Assembly: GCF_015752045.1 (NCBI RefSeq)
Contig: NZ_JADOUS010000001.1
Span: forward strand, 434,001 to 498,000
Source of the DNA: Arthrobacter_D sp015752045
GTDB lineage: Bacteria; Actinomycetota; Actinomycetes; Actinomycetales; Micrococcaceae
DNA: 64,000 bases
Reading direction: 5' to 3'
In this document: piece by piece, positions 1-8,325 of the stretch
Position numbering within the stretch: the first letter of the stretch is position 1
Layout: every line of letters starts with the position of its first letter
Position numbers and translations under genes: made by a program
Notes under the pieces: model-generated
What the model was told of the DNA's origin: nothing
What the model saw: the letters and a program-made list of their open reading frames with translations, nothing else
The model's database searches: none

Positions 1-297
1 GGCCGGATGGCCGCACGGGTGTCGGCCATGGGCCGGACCCGCATCCGGCAGACGCTGACCTCTGTCCTGCTGGCCCCCCGCGACGCAGTGCACCTGGTGG
101 GAGAACTCCAGATCCCGTGGCGTGCCGTGGGCGGCGCCCGGGACTACGTCCTGGCGGGAGGCGTCGCGGACGTGATCCGCCAGAAGGGCGATCTCCTGAT
201 CGCCCCCGGCGGCCACACCAGCCCGCTTGAAGCCCCGCACGTGATCGCTGACGCTCTGGGCGCCGTCCTGGACGACATCCATCGGCCTCACGGTTGA
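1..297 (+). CDS. C-terminal part of a probable alpha/beta hydrolase (cut by window edge)
   Basis: The frame is open from base 1, so this is the 3' end of a longer gene; the ATG at 7 is probably internal. About 99 codons are visible. The tail has a GARD stretch followed about 30 residues later by PGGHTSPLEAP, which resembles the end of alpha/beta hydrolases: the acid-bearing turn, then the catalytic His before an LExP segment. The Ser-containing nucleophile elbow would lie upstream of the window. The next gene converges on it, 88 bp away. Family assignment rests on this short tail only. Confidence 0.5.
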   Translation, partial: GRMAARVSAMGRTRIRQTLTSVLLAPRDAVHLVGELQIPWRAVGGARDYVLAGGVADVIRQKGDLLIAPGGHTSPLEAPHVIADALGAVLDDIHRPHG

Positions 298-385
298 GGA
301 TGGCCAGCTCTGGAACGACGGGAAGCCTCAGTCCTGACCAGGGGTCCGAGTGGTCGACGGTCGGCTCTGCCCCGACCCTCGGCGG

Positions 386-2074
386 TCAGCCGTCCGCCGG
401 CCTCCACGGGCCCCACTGCTCGACGCCGGGAACATCACCGCGGGTCCACCATTGCGTCCGGTACACCTCGCCCTCGAAGATCACCCGACGGCCCTCGGTG
501 TAGACGCCGTCCTCGTCCCAGGCCACGGGCTCGGCGTCCGCAGCCTCCTGGGCGGACAGTGAGGCTACGCCTGCCGGCGTGGCACCCGGCGTACCCGGCG
601 CCGCCTTCGGCGTACCGGAAGGCTGGACCGCGATCTCCGGCGTCACCCGGTCGCGGGCCGGGCCTCGGGGAGCATCGCGCAGCCGATCGGACAGCACGGC
701 CAGGAGCGAACCGTCCCGGTTGCCCGCCAGGTCCCACCACATGCCACCGCCGAGCCCCTTCTCCAGGATGTAGTCGCTCTTGAGGCGCACGGTTTCCGGG
801 TTGTCATAGCTCCACCACTGATCGCCGTCGAACCGCCAGGCCGCCCCGAGTGCGGGGTCGGTGAACTCCTCGCCGACCTCGCGCACTTCGTCGTAATCCT
901 GGAGGCCGGGCTCTTCGACGCCCGGCGCGGGTGCCGTGGCTGCGCCCCAGGGCTCCGCGGAGTCGGCACCCACCCAGCCCCTGCCGAACATCGCGAGGCC
1001 GAGCCCCAGCTGGGCGGGATCGATTCCGGCATCGAGATAGGCCTTCACTGCCTGGTCCGCGGAGAATCGCTCACGGTCGGGGCGCGGATCCTGCGGATCG
1101 TCGAAGAGGTTTGCCTGATGGCCGGTGAGCCCCGGATCCCAGGTCCCCCACAGGTCGTAGCCCTGGATGTTTCCGAAGTCGAGATACTCGAACAGTTCCG
1201 GGTCGTTCCAGCCGCCGACCTCGATATCCACCGGATTCGCGGGAAGGAAGGCACTCAGGGAATAGGAAGCCCCCGTGCGGGCACCATAGGCATCGAGCTG
1301 CTCCCGGAACTCCCTCAGCAACAGCCGGAAGTTCTCGGCGTCGTTCTCGGCGTCCACGCCGTTCCCGTCGAGACCGTTGTCGCTGCCGGGCCACTCCCAG
1401 TCGATGTCGATCCCGTCGAAGATGCCGGCCGCAGCCCCGCTCCCTCCCCTGCCGTCTATCACCGGAAGATTTCCCTTGATATACAGGTCGATACAGGAGG
1501 CGACGAGCGCCTTGCGGGATTCGTCGGTGGCCGCGGCGCGCGAGAAGTTCTTCGACCAGGTCCACCCGCCGAGGGAGATCACCGCACGCAGCCCCGGGTT
1601 GGCTGCCTTCAGCTGCCGGAGCTGGTTGAAGGACCCGGCCAACGGCTGGGTGGCCGTGTCGCCGATGCCGGCAACGGAGCCGGCGGCGTCGTACGCCATG
1701 CCGTAATCCGCCCACGCATCGGAGGCGCCGTCGGAGCCGTCCGGACCGCTTCCTTGAGCCTTGTTCGCCTCGAAGCAGGTCAGCGTCTCGTGGTGGATGT
1801 TGCCGAAGGCGTAGTTGATGTGGCTCATGTTCTCGACGGCACCCGAGTCCTGGAGGGCCTTCATCGGGAATTGGCGCGCATAGATCCCCCACTGGGGGAA
1901 GTAGCCGACGTTCCGGTAGCCGTTGATACGGGCCGGGGTTGTGGCGGGAGCCTCGGAACGGGTTCCCTCCGAGGCGTCCTGAACGGCGCAGGAGGCGATG
2001 CCGGTGATTCCCAGCAGGGCCACGACGATCAGGATACCGATCAGCAGCGATCGGCGCGGGCGCACTCGTTTCAT
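386..2074 (-). CDS. GH18 chitinase lipoprotein with C-terminal chitin-binding module
   Basis: This 562-residue secreted enzyme probably hydrolyses beta-1,4-GlcNAc links in chitin. It has a basic N-terminus, a hydrophobic stretch (about 9-28) and a lipobox-like IASC with Cys29, so it is probably a lipoprotein. The GH18 core spans about 50-460 and carries the SLGGW strand (167-171) and the DxxDxDxE motif DGIDIDWE (220-227), with Glu227 as the expected acid. The last 45 residues (518-562) look like a CBM5/12 module: Tyr/Trp-rich, with an EVYRTQWWTRGDVPG core. A Pro/Ala/Thr linker joins the two. The ATG start follows a GGGGAGAAG ribosome site. The gene stands alone, so any link to chitin uptake is inferred. 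Confidence 0.93.
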   Translation of the reverse strand: MKRVRPRRSLLIGILIVVALLGITGIASCAVQDASEGTRSEAPATTPARINGYRNVGYFPQWGIYARQFPMKALQDSGAVENMSHINYAFGNIHHETLTCFEANKAQGSGPDGSDGASDAWADYGMAYDAAGSVAGIGDTATQPLAGSFNQLRQLKAANPGLRAVISLGGWTWSKNFSRAAATDESRKALVASCIDLYIKGNLPVIDGRGGSGAAAGIFDGIDIDWEWPGSDNGLDGNGVDAENDAENFRLLLREFREQLDAYGARTGASYSLSAFLPANPVDIEVGGWNDPELFEYLDFGNIQGYDLWGTWDPGLTGHQANLFDDPQDPRPDRERFSADQAVKAYLDAGIDPAQLGLGLAMFGRGWVGADSAEPWGAATAPAPGVEEPGLQDYDEVREVGEEFTDPALGAAWRFDGDQWWSYDNPETVRLKSDYILEKGLGGGMWWDLAGNRDGSLLAVLSDRLRDAPRGPARDRVTPEIAVQPSGTPKAAPGTPGATPAGVASLSAQEAADAEPVAWDEDGVYTEGRRVIFEGEVYRTQWWTRGDVPGVEQWGPWRPADG

Positions 2075-2253
2075 TCTTCTCCCCGGTCTGTGGGACCAGC
2101 AGCGGCCCCCTCAGGCTACGGTATGAAGCTTGGCCACGGGTGGAATCGGCGCCGAACTCGTCGAAGCAGACCGCCCCCGGCAATCAGGGTGCTTCTGTTG
2201 AATCCATCTGCTTGCGCCCTCAGGGTGCGGCACGGGCACGATACCGTTGGTGC

Positions 2254-2838
2254 ATGGCCGAAATACCGGGTCTCGACGAGCTCCTGACCGCTTTGAACGC
2301 CGGGGAGACGATCCCCGGAGGTTCACCGCACCATGAGGCTATGCACGCCGCGAGCCAGGAGTCGCTGCGCATCACCGCCGAGCTCAATGGGCGGTACCAC
2401 TCCCCCGACGAGGTGCGCGCCCTGATGAGCGAGCTGACCGGGCGCGAGGTCCCCGGGTCCTTCCAACTTTTTCCGCCGTTCAGCGCTGACTTCGGCAAGA
2501 ACATCCGCTTCGGCGCGGAGGTGTTCGTCAACAGCGGCTGCCGGTTCCAGGACCAGGGCGGTATCGACATCGGTGATGGCTCCCTCATCGGCCACAATGC
2601 CGTGATCACGACCCTGAACCACGACATGTTGCCGAGCCGACGGGCCGACATGCACCCGGCCCGCGTTGTGATCGGCTCGGGCGTGTGGTTCGGTGCCAAC
2701 GTGACGGTGTTGCCGGGCGTGACGATCGGCGATGGGGCCGTGGTGGGCGCCGGGGCGGTCGTCACGAAGGACGTTCCCGCAGGGGCAGTGGTCGTGGGTG
2801 TGCCAGCACGGCAGGTAGGCACCGTTCCGGAAGGGTGA
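2254..2838 (+). CDS. Sugar O-acetyltransferase (maltose/galactoside type, left-handed beta helix)
   Basis: A 194-residue cytoplasmic enzyme expected to move acetyl from acetyl-CoA to a sugar hydroxyl. Residues about 12-70 match the helical Mac domain. The rest is hexapeptide-repeat beta helix (I-x-I-G-D-G pattern), with His123 in TLNHD as the expected general base and the GAVVTKDVPAGAVVVGVPAR ending usual in the family. The frame is open upstream to 2140, but those 38 residues look non-coding; ATG 2254 aligns with the family N-terminus. The ribosome site is weak. The substrate cannot be read from sequence. Confidence 0.88.
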   Translation: MAEIPGLDELLTALNAGETIPGGSPHHEAMHAASQESLRITAELNGRYHSPDEVRALMSELTGREVPGSFQLFPPFSADFGKNIRFGAEVFVNSGCRFQDQGGIDIGDGSLIGHNAVITTLNHDMLPSRRADMHPARVVIGSGVWFGANVTVLPGVTIGDGAVVGAGAVVTKDVPAGAVVVGVPARQVGTVPEG

Positions 2839-2954
2839 TCGTCCGGCCGGGACGGGAGTGTCCTGCAGATCCGACCAGACGGGCGGTGGACCCCGAACCG
2901 GCGCTCACCGAGAAAAGCGGTGGGCGGTGGTGCGCCTCGTTGCTGACTGGCCCC

Positions 2955-3407
2955 TCAGCGGACACCGTTATGCGGGCGCCTGAATGGGGCGGGCCACCAC
3001 CAGCGATGTCGTGATTGGTGCTCAGCCCTGCGACGGGCAGTGTCCAGATAATCCTCGCGCGCCGGATCAAAGACCGACTCAGGCAGAGTCAGCGGTGCAC
3101 GGCCCAACTCACGTCCTGCCAGTAGATCGCTGATTGCCCTCGGTATCAGCCGCATCCCCCCAGAACCCTTCACGGACCGCCGGAGCTGTCCGCCCTCCTC
3201 CGTGAGCCGCATCCCCCAGGATGAGTCCACCTCAGCAAGGCCGGAGCCGACCAGGATCGAGATTGCCGTCTCCATCTGTTTCCGTGAAGGGACGTCGGCC
3301 TGCAGCATGTCCCATCCCGACAGCAACCCACGTATCGATGAGGGGTGCTTCCCACGACGCAGCAGGGTCATGAGCGTCGCGGCATCATCCATGTCTCTCC
3401 GGTCCAT
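2955..3407 (-). CDS. Hypothetical protein, possibly winged helix
   Basis: A 150-residue protein not recognised with confidence. Residues about 1-75 contain alternating helices ending in a VGSGLAEVDSSWGMRLTEEG segment, like the recognition helix and wing of winged-helix DNA-binding proteins. The C-terminal half is Arg-rich with a WWWP cluster near the end. The start is ATG 3407; ATG 3392 is an alternative. No membrane segment or signal peptide is seen. It converges on the acetyltransferase gene and is followed upstream by the ychF terminator. A regulatory role is only suggested by the fold-like pattern. Confidence 0.55.
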   Translation of the reverse strand: MDRRDMDDAATLMTLLRRGKHPSSIRGLLSGWDMLQADVPSRKQMETAISILVGSGLAEVDSSWGMRLTEEGGQLRRSVKGSGGMRLIPRAISDLLAGRELGRAPLTLPESVFDPAREDYLDTARRRAEHQSRHRWWWPAPFRRPHNGVR

Positions 3408-3503
3408 GACGTTCAGGCTAGCGCGCTTCGAGCCCCCACCGAGGCGGGAGCAATCACCGTCACGGAAGTGAGTTGCGTTCCCATCCGCCGATGCAGCGAC
3501 GAC

Positions 3504-3542
3504 AGGAAAGCCCGGGATGCAATCAGCACCCCGGGCCTTCCT
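3504..3542 (-). terminator. Hairpin terminator downstream of ychF
   Basis: Arms 3504-3516 and 3530-3542 pair over 13 bp with one mismatch around a 13-nt loop. It sits 18 bp past the ychF stop on the same strand. There is no clear T tract, as is common for actinobacterial terminators. Confidence 0.6.
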
Positions 3543-3560
3543 CAAGCAATTGGTCGAGAC

Positions 3561-4646
3561 CTAGACATTGAATCTGAATTCGACCACGTCGCCGTCGGAC
3601 ATGACGTATTCCTTGCCCTCGATGCGCACCTTGCCCCGGGACTTGGCCTCGGCCATGGTCCGGGCAGCCATGAGGTCCTCGAAATGCACCACCTCGGCCT
3701 TGATGAACCCCCGCTGGAAATCGGAGTGGATGACGCCTGCGGCCTCCGGCGCCGTCGCACCCTTCCTGATCGTCCAGGCCCGGGTTTCCTTCGGGCCGGC
3801 GGTGAGGTAGGTCTGCAGGCCGAGCGTGTGGAAGCCGACGCGGGCGAGCTGGTCGAGGCCCGACTCGTCCTGGCCGTTCATCTCGAGCATCTCGCGGGCC
3901 TCGGCCTCGTCGAGCTCCACGAGGTCGGCTTCGAGCTTGGCGTCGAGGAAGATGGCGTCGGCGGGGGCGACGAGCTGCTGCAGCTCGGCCTGTCGGTCCT
4001 TGCTGCCGAGCACGGCGTCGTCCACATTGAACACGTAGATGAAGGGCTTGGCCGTGAGCAGGCTGAGCTCGCGGAGGTGCTCCATCTCCAGCTTGTCGCT
4101 GGTGACCGACGCGAAGATCGTGTCGCCACGTTCGAGGACGGACTGCGCGGCCTGCATGGCGGTCAGCTGCGCGGCCTCGCGCTTCTTGATCTTCACTTCC
4201 TTCTCGACGCGCGGGATGGCCTTCTCGAGCGTCTGCAGGTCGGCGAGGATCAGTTCGGTGTTGATGGTCTCCATGTCGGAGCGCGGGTCCACCTTGCCGT
4301 CGACGTGGATGACGTCGGGGTCGTCGAACACCCGGATGACCTGGGCGATCGCCTCGGCCTCGCGGATGTTCGCCAGGAACTGGTTGCCGAGGCCCTCGCC
4401 CTCGGACGCGCCCTTCACGATGCCGGCGATGTCCACGAAGGACACGGTCGCCGGCAGGATCTGCTTGGACCCGAAGACCTCGGCGAGCTGCGCCAGGCGC
4501 GGGTCGGGCAGGCTGACCACGCCGACGTTCGGCTCGATCGTCGCGAACGGGTAGTTCGCCGCCAGCACGTTGTTGCGCGTCAGCGCGTTGAAGAGGGTTG
4601 ATTTGCCGACGTTGGGCAGTCCGACGATGCCGATAGTAAGAGCCAC
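3561..4646 (-). CDS. ychF: Redox-regulated ATPase YchF (OLA1/Obg family)
   Basis: A 361-residue P-loop protein of the universally conserved YchF/OLA1 group, which hydrolyses ATP rather than GTP and associates with ribosomes. The G1 loop GLPNVGKST lies near the N-terminus and the switch DIAGIVKGASEGEGLGNQFL follows. The usual NKxD base-specificity motif is replaced by NVDD, consistent with the family. The C-terminal TGS domain includes the GVIHSDFQRGFIKAEV signature and ends in DGDVVEFRFNV. The start is GTG 4646, giving the usual family length; the open frame continues far upstream but without similarity. It is divergent from rmuC. Confidence 0.96.
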   Translation of the reverse strand: MALTIGIVGLPNVGKSTLFNALTRNNVLAANYPFATIEPNVGVVSLPDPRLAQLAEVFGSKQILPATVSFVDIAGIVKGASEGEGLGNQFLANIREAEAIAQVIRVFDDPDVIHVDGKVDPRSDMETINTELILADLQTLEKAIPRVEKEVKIKKREAAQLTAMQAAQSVLERGDTIFASVTSDKLEMEHLRELSLLTAKPFIYVFNVDDAVLGSKDRQAELQQLVAPADAIFLDAKLEADLVELDEAEAREMLEMNGQDESGLDQLARVGFHTLGLQTYLTAGPKETRAWTIRKGATAPEAAGVIHSDFQRGFIKAEVVHFEDLMAARTMAEAKSRGKVRIEGKEYVMSDGDVVEFRFNV

Positions 4647-4740
4647 GGGAGACAAGTCTACCGGGCATCGAGCGGCAGTCCCGCGGTGTCGTCGATGGGC
4701 GATGGCGAGGAATGTCGGAGCTTCCTGCGACAGTGTGGGC

Positions 4741-6078
4741 ATGAGCACAACCACCGTCCTCCTCGACATTCTCGCCTTCGTCCTCGGGTGCGCCGTCGGC
4801 GCCTTCCTGGTGGCACGCTCCCTCCGGGCCCGCGCCGAGGAGCTCCGTGCGGAGCTCGACGACGCGACCGCCCGCCTCGGAAGCACGACGACGGGCCTCG
4901 CGGCGGCCGCAGCGCAGCGGGACCTCCTGCAGCAGCACAACCGCGAATTGACCGGCCGGACGTCGACGGACAACGACGTCCTGCGTGCCCTCGCCCCGGT
5001 CGCCGAGAAGCTCACGCACGTCCAGCAGCAGGTGGGCCTGCTGGAGCGCGACCGCGTGGAGCAGTACGGGCAGCTCGCCCGGCAGCTCGAGGAGTCACGG
5101 GAAGCGGACGCCCTGCTGCTGTCGACGACGCACTCACTCGCGGGCGCGCTGCGCAGCAACAGTGCGCGCGGCCAGTGGGGCGAGATCCAGTTGCGGCGCG
5201 TCGTCGAGGCGGCGGGCATGCTGTCACGGGTCGATTTCCTGGAGCAGGTCTCGGTCTCGGCCGGCAGTGACGGCGAGACGGCGCGGCCCGACATGGTGGT
5301 GCAGCTTCCGGGCGACAAGCAGATCGTCATCGACGCCAAGGTGCCCCTGAGCGCCTTCCTCGCCGCCCAGGAACTGGCGGGCGCGGGCGACGCGTCCACG
5401 GACGCCGGCGCCGCTGCCGGTTTCGAGGCACGGCGCGCGGAGTTGCTGAAGCAGCACGGGAAGGCGCTCCGGGCGCACGTCGACGCCCTGGCCCGTAAGA
5501 AGTACTGGGAGGGGGCGACGAACTCCCCCGAGCTCGTCATCTGCTTCATCCCGGTCGAGTCCGTCCTGTCGGAGGCCCTCCGCGCGGATCCTGAACTGCT
5601 GGACTACGCCTTCAGTCGCAGCGTCGCCCTCGCCTCGCCGGTGTCGCTGCTCGGCATCCTCAAGGGGGCTGCCTTCAGCTGGCGCCAGGCCGTCCTCACC
5701 GATAACGCGCGGGAACTGTTCGACCTGTCCAAGCAGCTGTACGAGCGCCTCGGCACCATGGGCGGGCACGTCACCCGCCTCGGGGCGTCCCTGAAGACAT
5801 CGGTGGAGCGGTACAACTCCTTCGTCGGCGCACTCGAGTCGAGGGTCCTGCCGACCGCCCGGCGCATCGGCGCCTTCGATTCGGCGTCACTCGACGTCGT
5901 CGACGCGGCGGCCGAAGGATCCGACGCCGCCGGACACAGCGCCGACGTGAGCCTGCTCGGCACCGCGCGGGCGCAGCGGGTGGGCAGTGCGGCGGCCTCC
6001 GGTGAGGCGGCCGCCTCCATCGACGCGACGCCGCGATCCCTCACCGCCCACGAACTCCTCGACGGCACGGCGGGCTAG
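4741..6078 (+). CDS. rmuC: RmuC-family DNA recombination protein
   Basis: A 445-residue membrane-anchored protein. One N-terminal segment (about 5-24, LLDILAFVLGCAVGAFLVA) is followed by a coiled coil (about 28-110), then the RmuC nuclease-like domain (about 130-390) with RGQWGEIQLRRVVEAAGM and the conserved DAKVPLSAFL strand. RmuC limits inversions at short inverted repeats in E. coli; the biochemical activity is unproven. ATG 4741 is chosen because it gives a clean membrane anchor. It is divergent from ychF with a 94-bp intergenic region and convergent with ispH. Confidence 0.93.
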   Translation: MSTTTVLLDILAFVLGCAVGAFLVARSLRARAEELRAELDDATARLGSTTTGLAAAAAQRDLLQQHNRELTGRTSTDNDVLRALAPVAEKLTHVQQQVGLLERDRVEQYGQLARQLEESREADALLLSTTHSLAGALRSNSARGQWGEIQLRRVVEAAGMLSRVDFLEQVSVSAGSDGETARPDMVVQLPGDKQIVIDAKVPLSAFLAAQELAGAGDASTDAGAAAGFEARRAELLKQHGKALRAHVDALARKKYWEGATNSPELVICFIPVESVLSEALRADPELLDYAFSRSVALASPVSLLGILKGAAFSWRQAVLTDNARELFDLSKQLYERLGTMGGHVTRLGASLKTSVERYNSFVGALESRVLPTARRIGAFDSASLDVVDAAAEGSDAAGHSADVSLLGTARAQRVGSAAASGEAAASIDATPRSLTAHELLDGTAG

Positions 6079-6139
6079 GACCACTGCACCCGGCGCTGCG
6101 GTCGGACGGCCTGTCGCCGCTCCGCACTGCGCGGGGAGG

Positions 6140-7231
6140 TCAGTTCAGCGAGGTCCGGTCCGGCCCGCGTCCACCCCGGCCCTGCGACGGGTCCCCCATC
6201 GCCTTGAGGGCTGCGCGGATCTCCTTCGGCAGGGAGAAGATGATGTCCTCCTGCGCTGTCACGACTTCCTCGACCTCGCCGTAGCCGTACTCCGCGAGCA
6301 GCCGCAGGACGTCCTGCACGAGGTTCTCCGGCACGGAGGCTCCGGAGGAGATGCCGACGGTCGCCACGCCCTCGAACCAGGACTCGTCCACCTCGTTCGC
6401 GAAGTCGACGCGGTACGCAGCCTGAGCACCGTACTCGAGCGCGACCTCCACCAGGCGGACGGAGTTCGAGGAGTTGGCCGACCCCACCACGATGACGAGG
6501 TCCGTCTGCGGTGCGATCTTCTTGATGGCCGCCTGCCGGTTGGACGTGGCGTAGCAGATGTCGTCGCTCGGCGGATCCTGGAGCGTGGGGAAGCGCTCCT
6601 TGAGGAGGTTCACGGTCAGCATGGTCTCGTCGACGCTCAGCGTGGTCTGCGAGAGCCAGATGAGCCGCTCGGGGTCGCGCACCTGGACCTTGTCGACGTC
6701 CTCCGGCCCGTTCACGATCTGGATGTGGTCGGGGGCCTCGCCGGCCGTCCCCTCCACTTCCTCGTGGCCCTCGTGGCCGATCAGCAGGATGTCGAAGTCG
6801 TCCTTGGCGAAGCGCTGGGCCTCCTTGTGCACCTTCGTCACGAGGGGGCAGGTGGCATCGATGGTGCGCAACCCGCGGTCCTCCGCCGACTGCACGACCG
6901 CGGGTGAGACGCCGTGGGCCGAGAAGACGACGAGCGCCCCCTCGGGGACCTCGTCCGTCTCGTCGACGAAGATGGCACCCTTCGCCTCGAGCGTCGAGAC
7001 GACGTGGAGGTTGTGCACGATCTGCTTGCGCACGTACACCGGGGGCCCGTAGTGCTCGAGGGCCTTCTCGACGGCGATGACCGCCCGGTCCACGCCTGCG
7101 CAGTACCCGCGAGGGGCTGCGAGCAGCACCTTCCTCTCCCCCGCGACAGGCGCGGCGGCGAGCACGTCCGCAGGCGTGCGGCGCCTGCGCGGGATGGTGG
7201 GCATGGGGACCTGAACGGTGGTGCTGGTCAT
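6140..7231 (-). CDS. ispH: 4-hydroxy-3-methylbut-2-enyl diphosphate reductase
   Basis: Last enzyme of the MEP isoprenoid pathway: it reduces HMBPP to IPP and DMAPP using a 4Fe-4S cluster. All three cluster cysteines are present: Cys44 (RGYCAGVDRA), Cys128 (DATCPLV) and Cys226 (DDICYAT). The substrate-binding histidines (IVHN, SAHGVSP, GHEGHEEVEGT) and the SANSSNS loop are also visible. At 363 residues it is slightly long, with a 30-residue N-terminal extension and a charged C-terminal tail. ATG 7231 is used. It lies next to xseA/xseB, a common actinobacterial neighbourhood. Confidence 0.97.
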   Translation of the reverse strand: MTSTTVQVPMPTIPRRRRTPADVLAAAPVAGERKVLLAAPRGYCAGVDRAVIAVEKALEHYGPPVYVRKQIVHNLHVVSTLEAKGAIFVDETDEVPEGALVVFSAHGVSPAVVQSAEDRGLRTIDATCPLVTKVHKEAQRFAKDDFDILLIGHEGHEEVEGTAGEAPDHIQIVNGPEDVDKVQVRDPERLIWLSQTTLSVDETMLTVNLLKERFPTLQDPPSDDICYATSNRQAAIKKIAPQTDLVIVVGSANSSNSVRLVEVALEYGAQAAYRVDFANEVDESWFEGVATVGISSGASVPENLVQDVLRLLAEYGYGEVEEVVTAQEDIIFSLPKEIRAALKAMGDPSQGRGGRGPDRTSLN

Positions 7232-7292
7232 GCGGCGATTCTACCGGCTCGGCGAGCCGGGCCCGCGTGATCCGGAGCCGGTCCGCTGTGAG

Positions 7293-8135
7293 CTAAGCCC
7301 GGCGCCTGCGACCGGAGGCGAGCTGCGCCACAACGCCGAGGGCGATCGCGGCGAGTCCGGCGACGACCACCGGCACGCTGTCGGCCGCGATGCCGGCGCC
7401 GACCCGGTCGGCGAGGCCGCCGAGGAACACGTCGGCGACAGCACCCGTCCCTGGTACCCGGCCCGCTGCGGTGGGGACCCAGCCCACGGCGAGGGTCCCG
7501 ATGATGCCGATGACCACCACCCCGAGTCCCAGCAGGGCGAGGGTTGTTCCGCGCCGTCGCGCCACCACCAGGGCCAGCACGGCCAGCACGCCCGCACCGG
7601 CGAGGTACAGGGGCCAGGACTGCACCGTATCCACCACGACGCCGAGCGCTCCGCTGCGTTCGATGGAACCGATGGCGATGGTGGTGTCCTCGGGGACCGG
7701 GACATCGATCCCCAGGCTTCCGCCCACGCTGTCGGCCACGAGACCCGCGACCGGCGCCAGGTCGAGCGTCAGGAGAGCCGGCCCCGGTTCCGTCGGGTCC
7801 GCGGCGTGGGCCATGGTGAAGGCGTGGGAGCGGCGAAGAACCTCGGCCCAGGCTGCCGGATAGCCGGTGGACGCCGTGACCGCCGCCGTCGCGTCCCTGA
7901 CGAGCGGTTCCACGAGGGTGTCGAACTGGTCCGGAAGACCGCTGCGCGTGGTGAAGTCCTCGGCGACGGAAGCCGTGAGGGCCTCCTGGAACTGGGCATC
8001 CTGACCGAGCGGTGCGGCGAGTGCGATGAACCCCGACTCCTCCACGAGGTTCCCGTCCACCCAGGCGCACGCCAGGCCGCCGGCGGTGGCGATGAGCGCG
8101 AGCAGGGCCAGCAGGGCAGAGGCGACGGTCCGCAT
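7293..8135 (-). CDS. Hypothetical membrane protein with N- and C-terminal membrane segments
   Basis: A 280-residue protein of unrecognised function. A first hydrophobic segment (about 4-24) is followed by an extracytoplasmic-looking region of about 150 residues, then three hydrophobic segments (about 175-195, 200-222 and 250-270) and a Gly-Arg-rich end. ATG 8135 follows an AAGGAA ribosome site; the frame extends upstream without similarity. It is divergent from xseA and lies just upstream of ispH on the same strand, so the two may be co-transcribed. Confidence 0.75.
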   Translation of the reverse strand: MRTVASALLALLALIATAGGLACAWVDGNLVEESGFIALAAPLGQDAQFQEALTASVAEDFTTRSGLPDQFDTLVEPLVRDATAAVTASTGYPAAWAEVLRRSHAFTMAHAADPTEPGPALLTLDLAPVAGLVADSVGGSLGIDVPVPEDTTIAIGSIERSGALGVVVDTVQSWPLYLAGAGVLAVLALVVARRRGTTLALLGLGVVVIGIIGTLAVGWVPTAAGRVPGTGAVADVFLGGLADRVGAGIAADSVPVVVAGLAAIALGVVAQLASGRRRRA

Positions 8136-8325
8136 GGATTCCTTACCGTGGGGTGAGGTCACGATTATGCCTGCTCCGACCTCACCGGGGTCCCGTGCCG
8201 GTGTCACCGTCCCGCGGGCGCACATACCCCGGCGGTCGCTGCCTCCGGGGGTGAGGGATGGTAGAGATGGACAGTGCGGACTCCACGATCAGACGCCGCA
8301 GCACCCATTCGAGGACAGGACACCC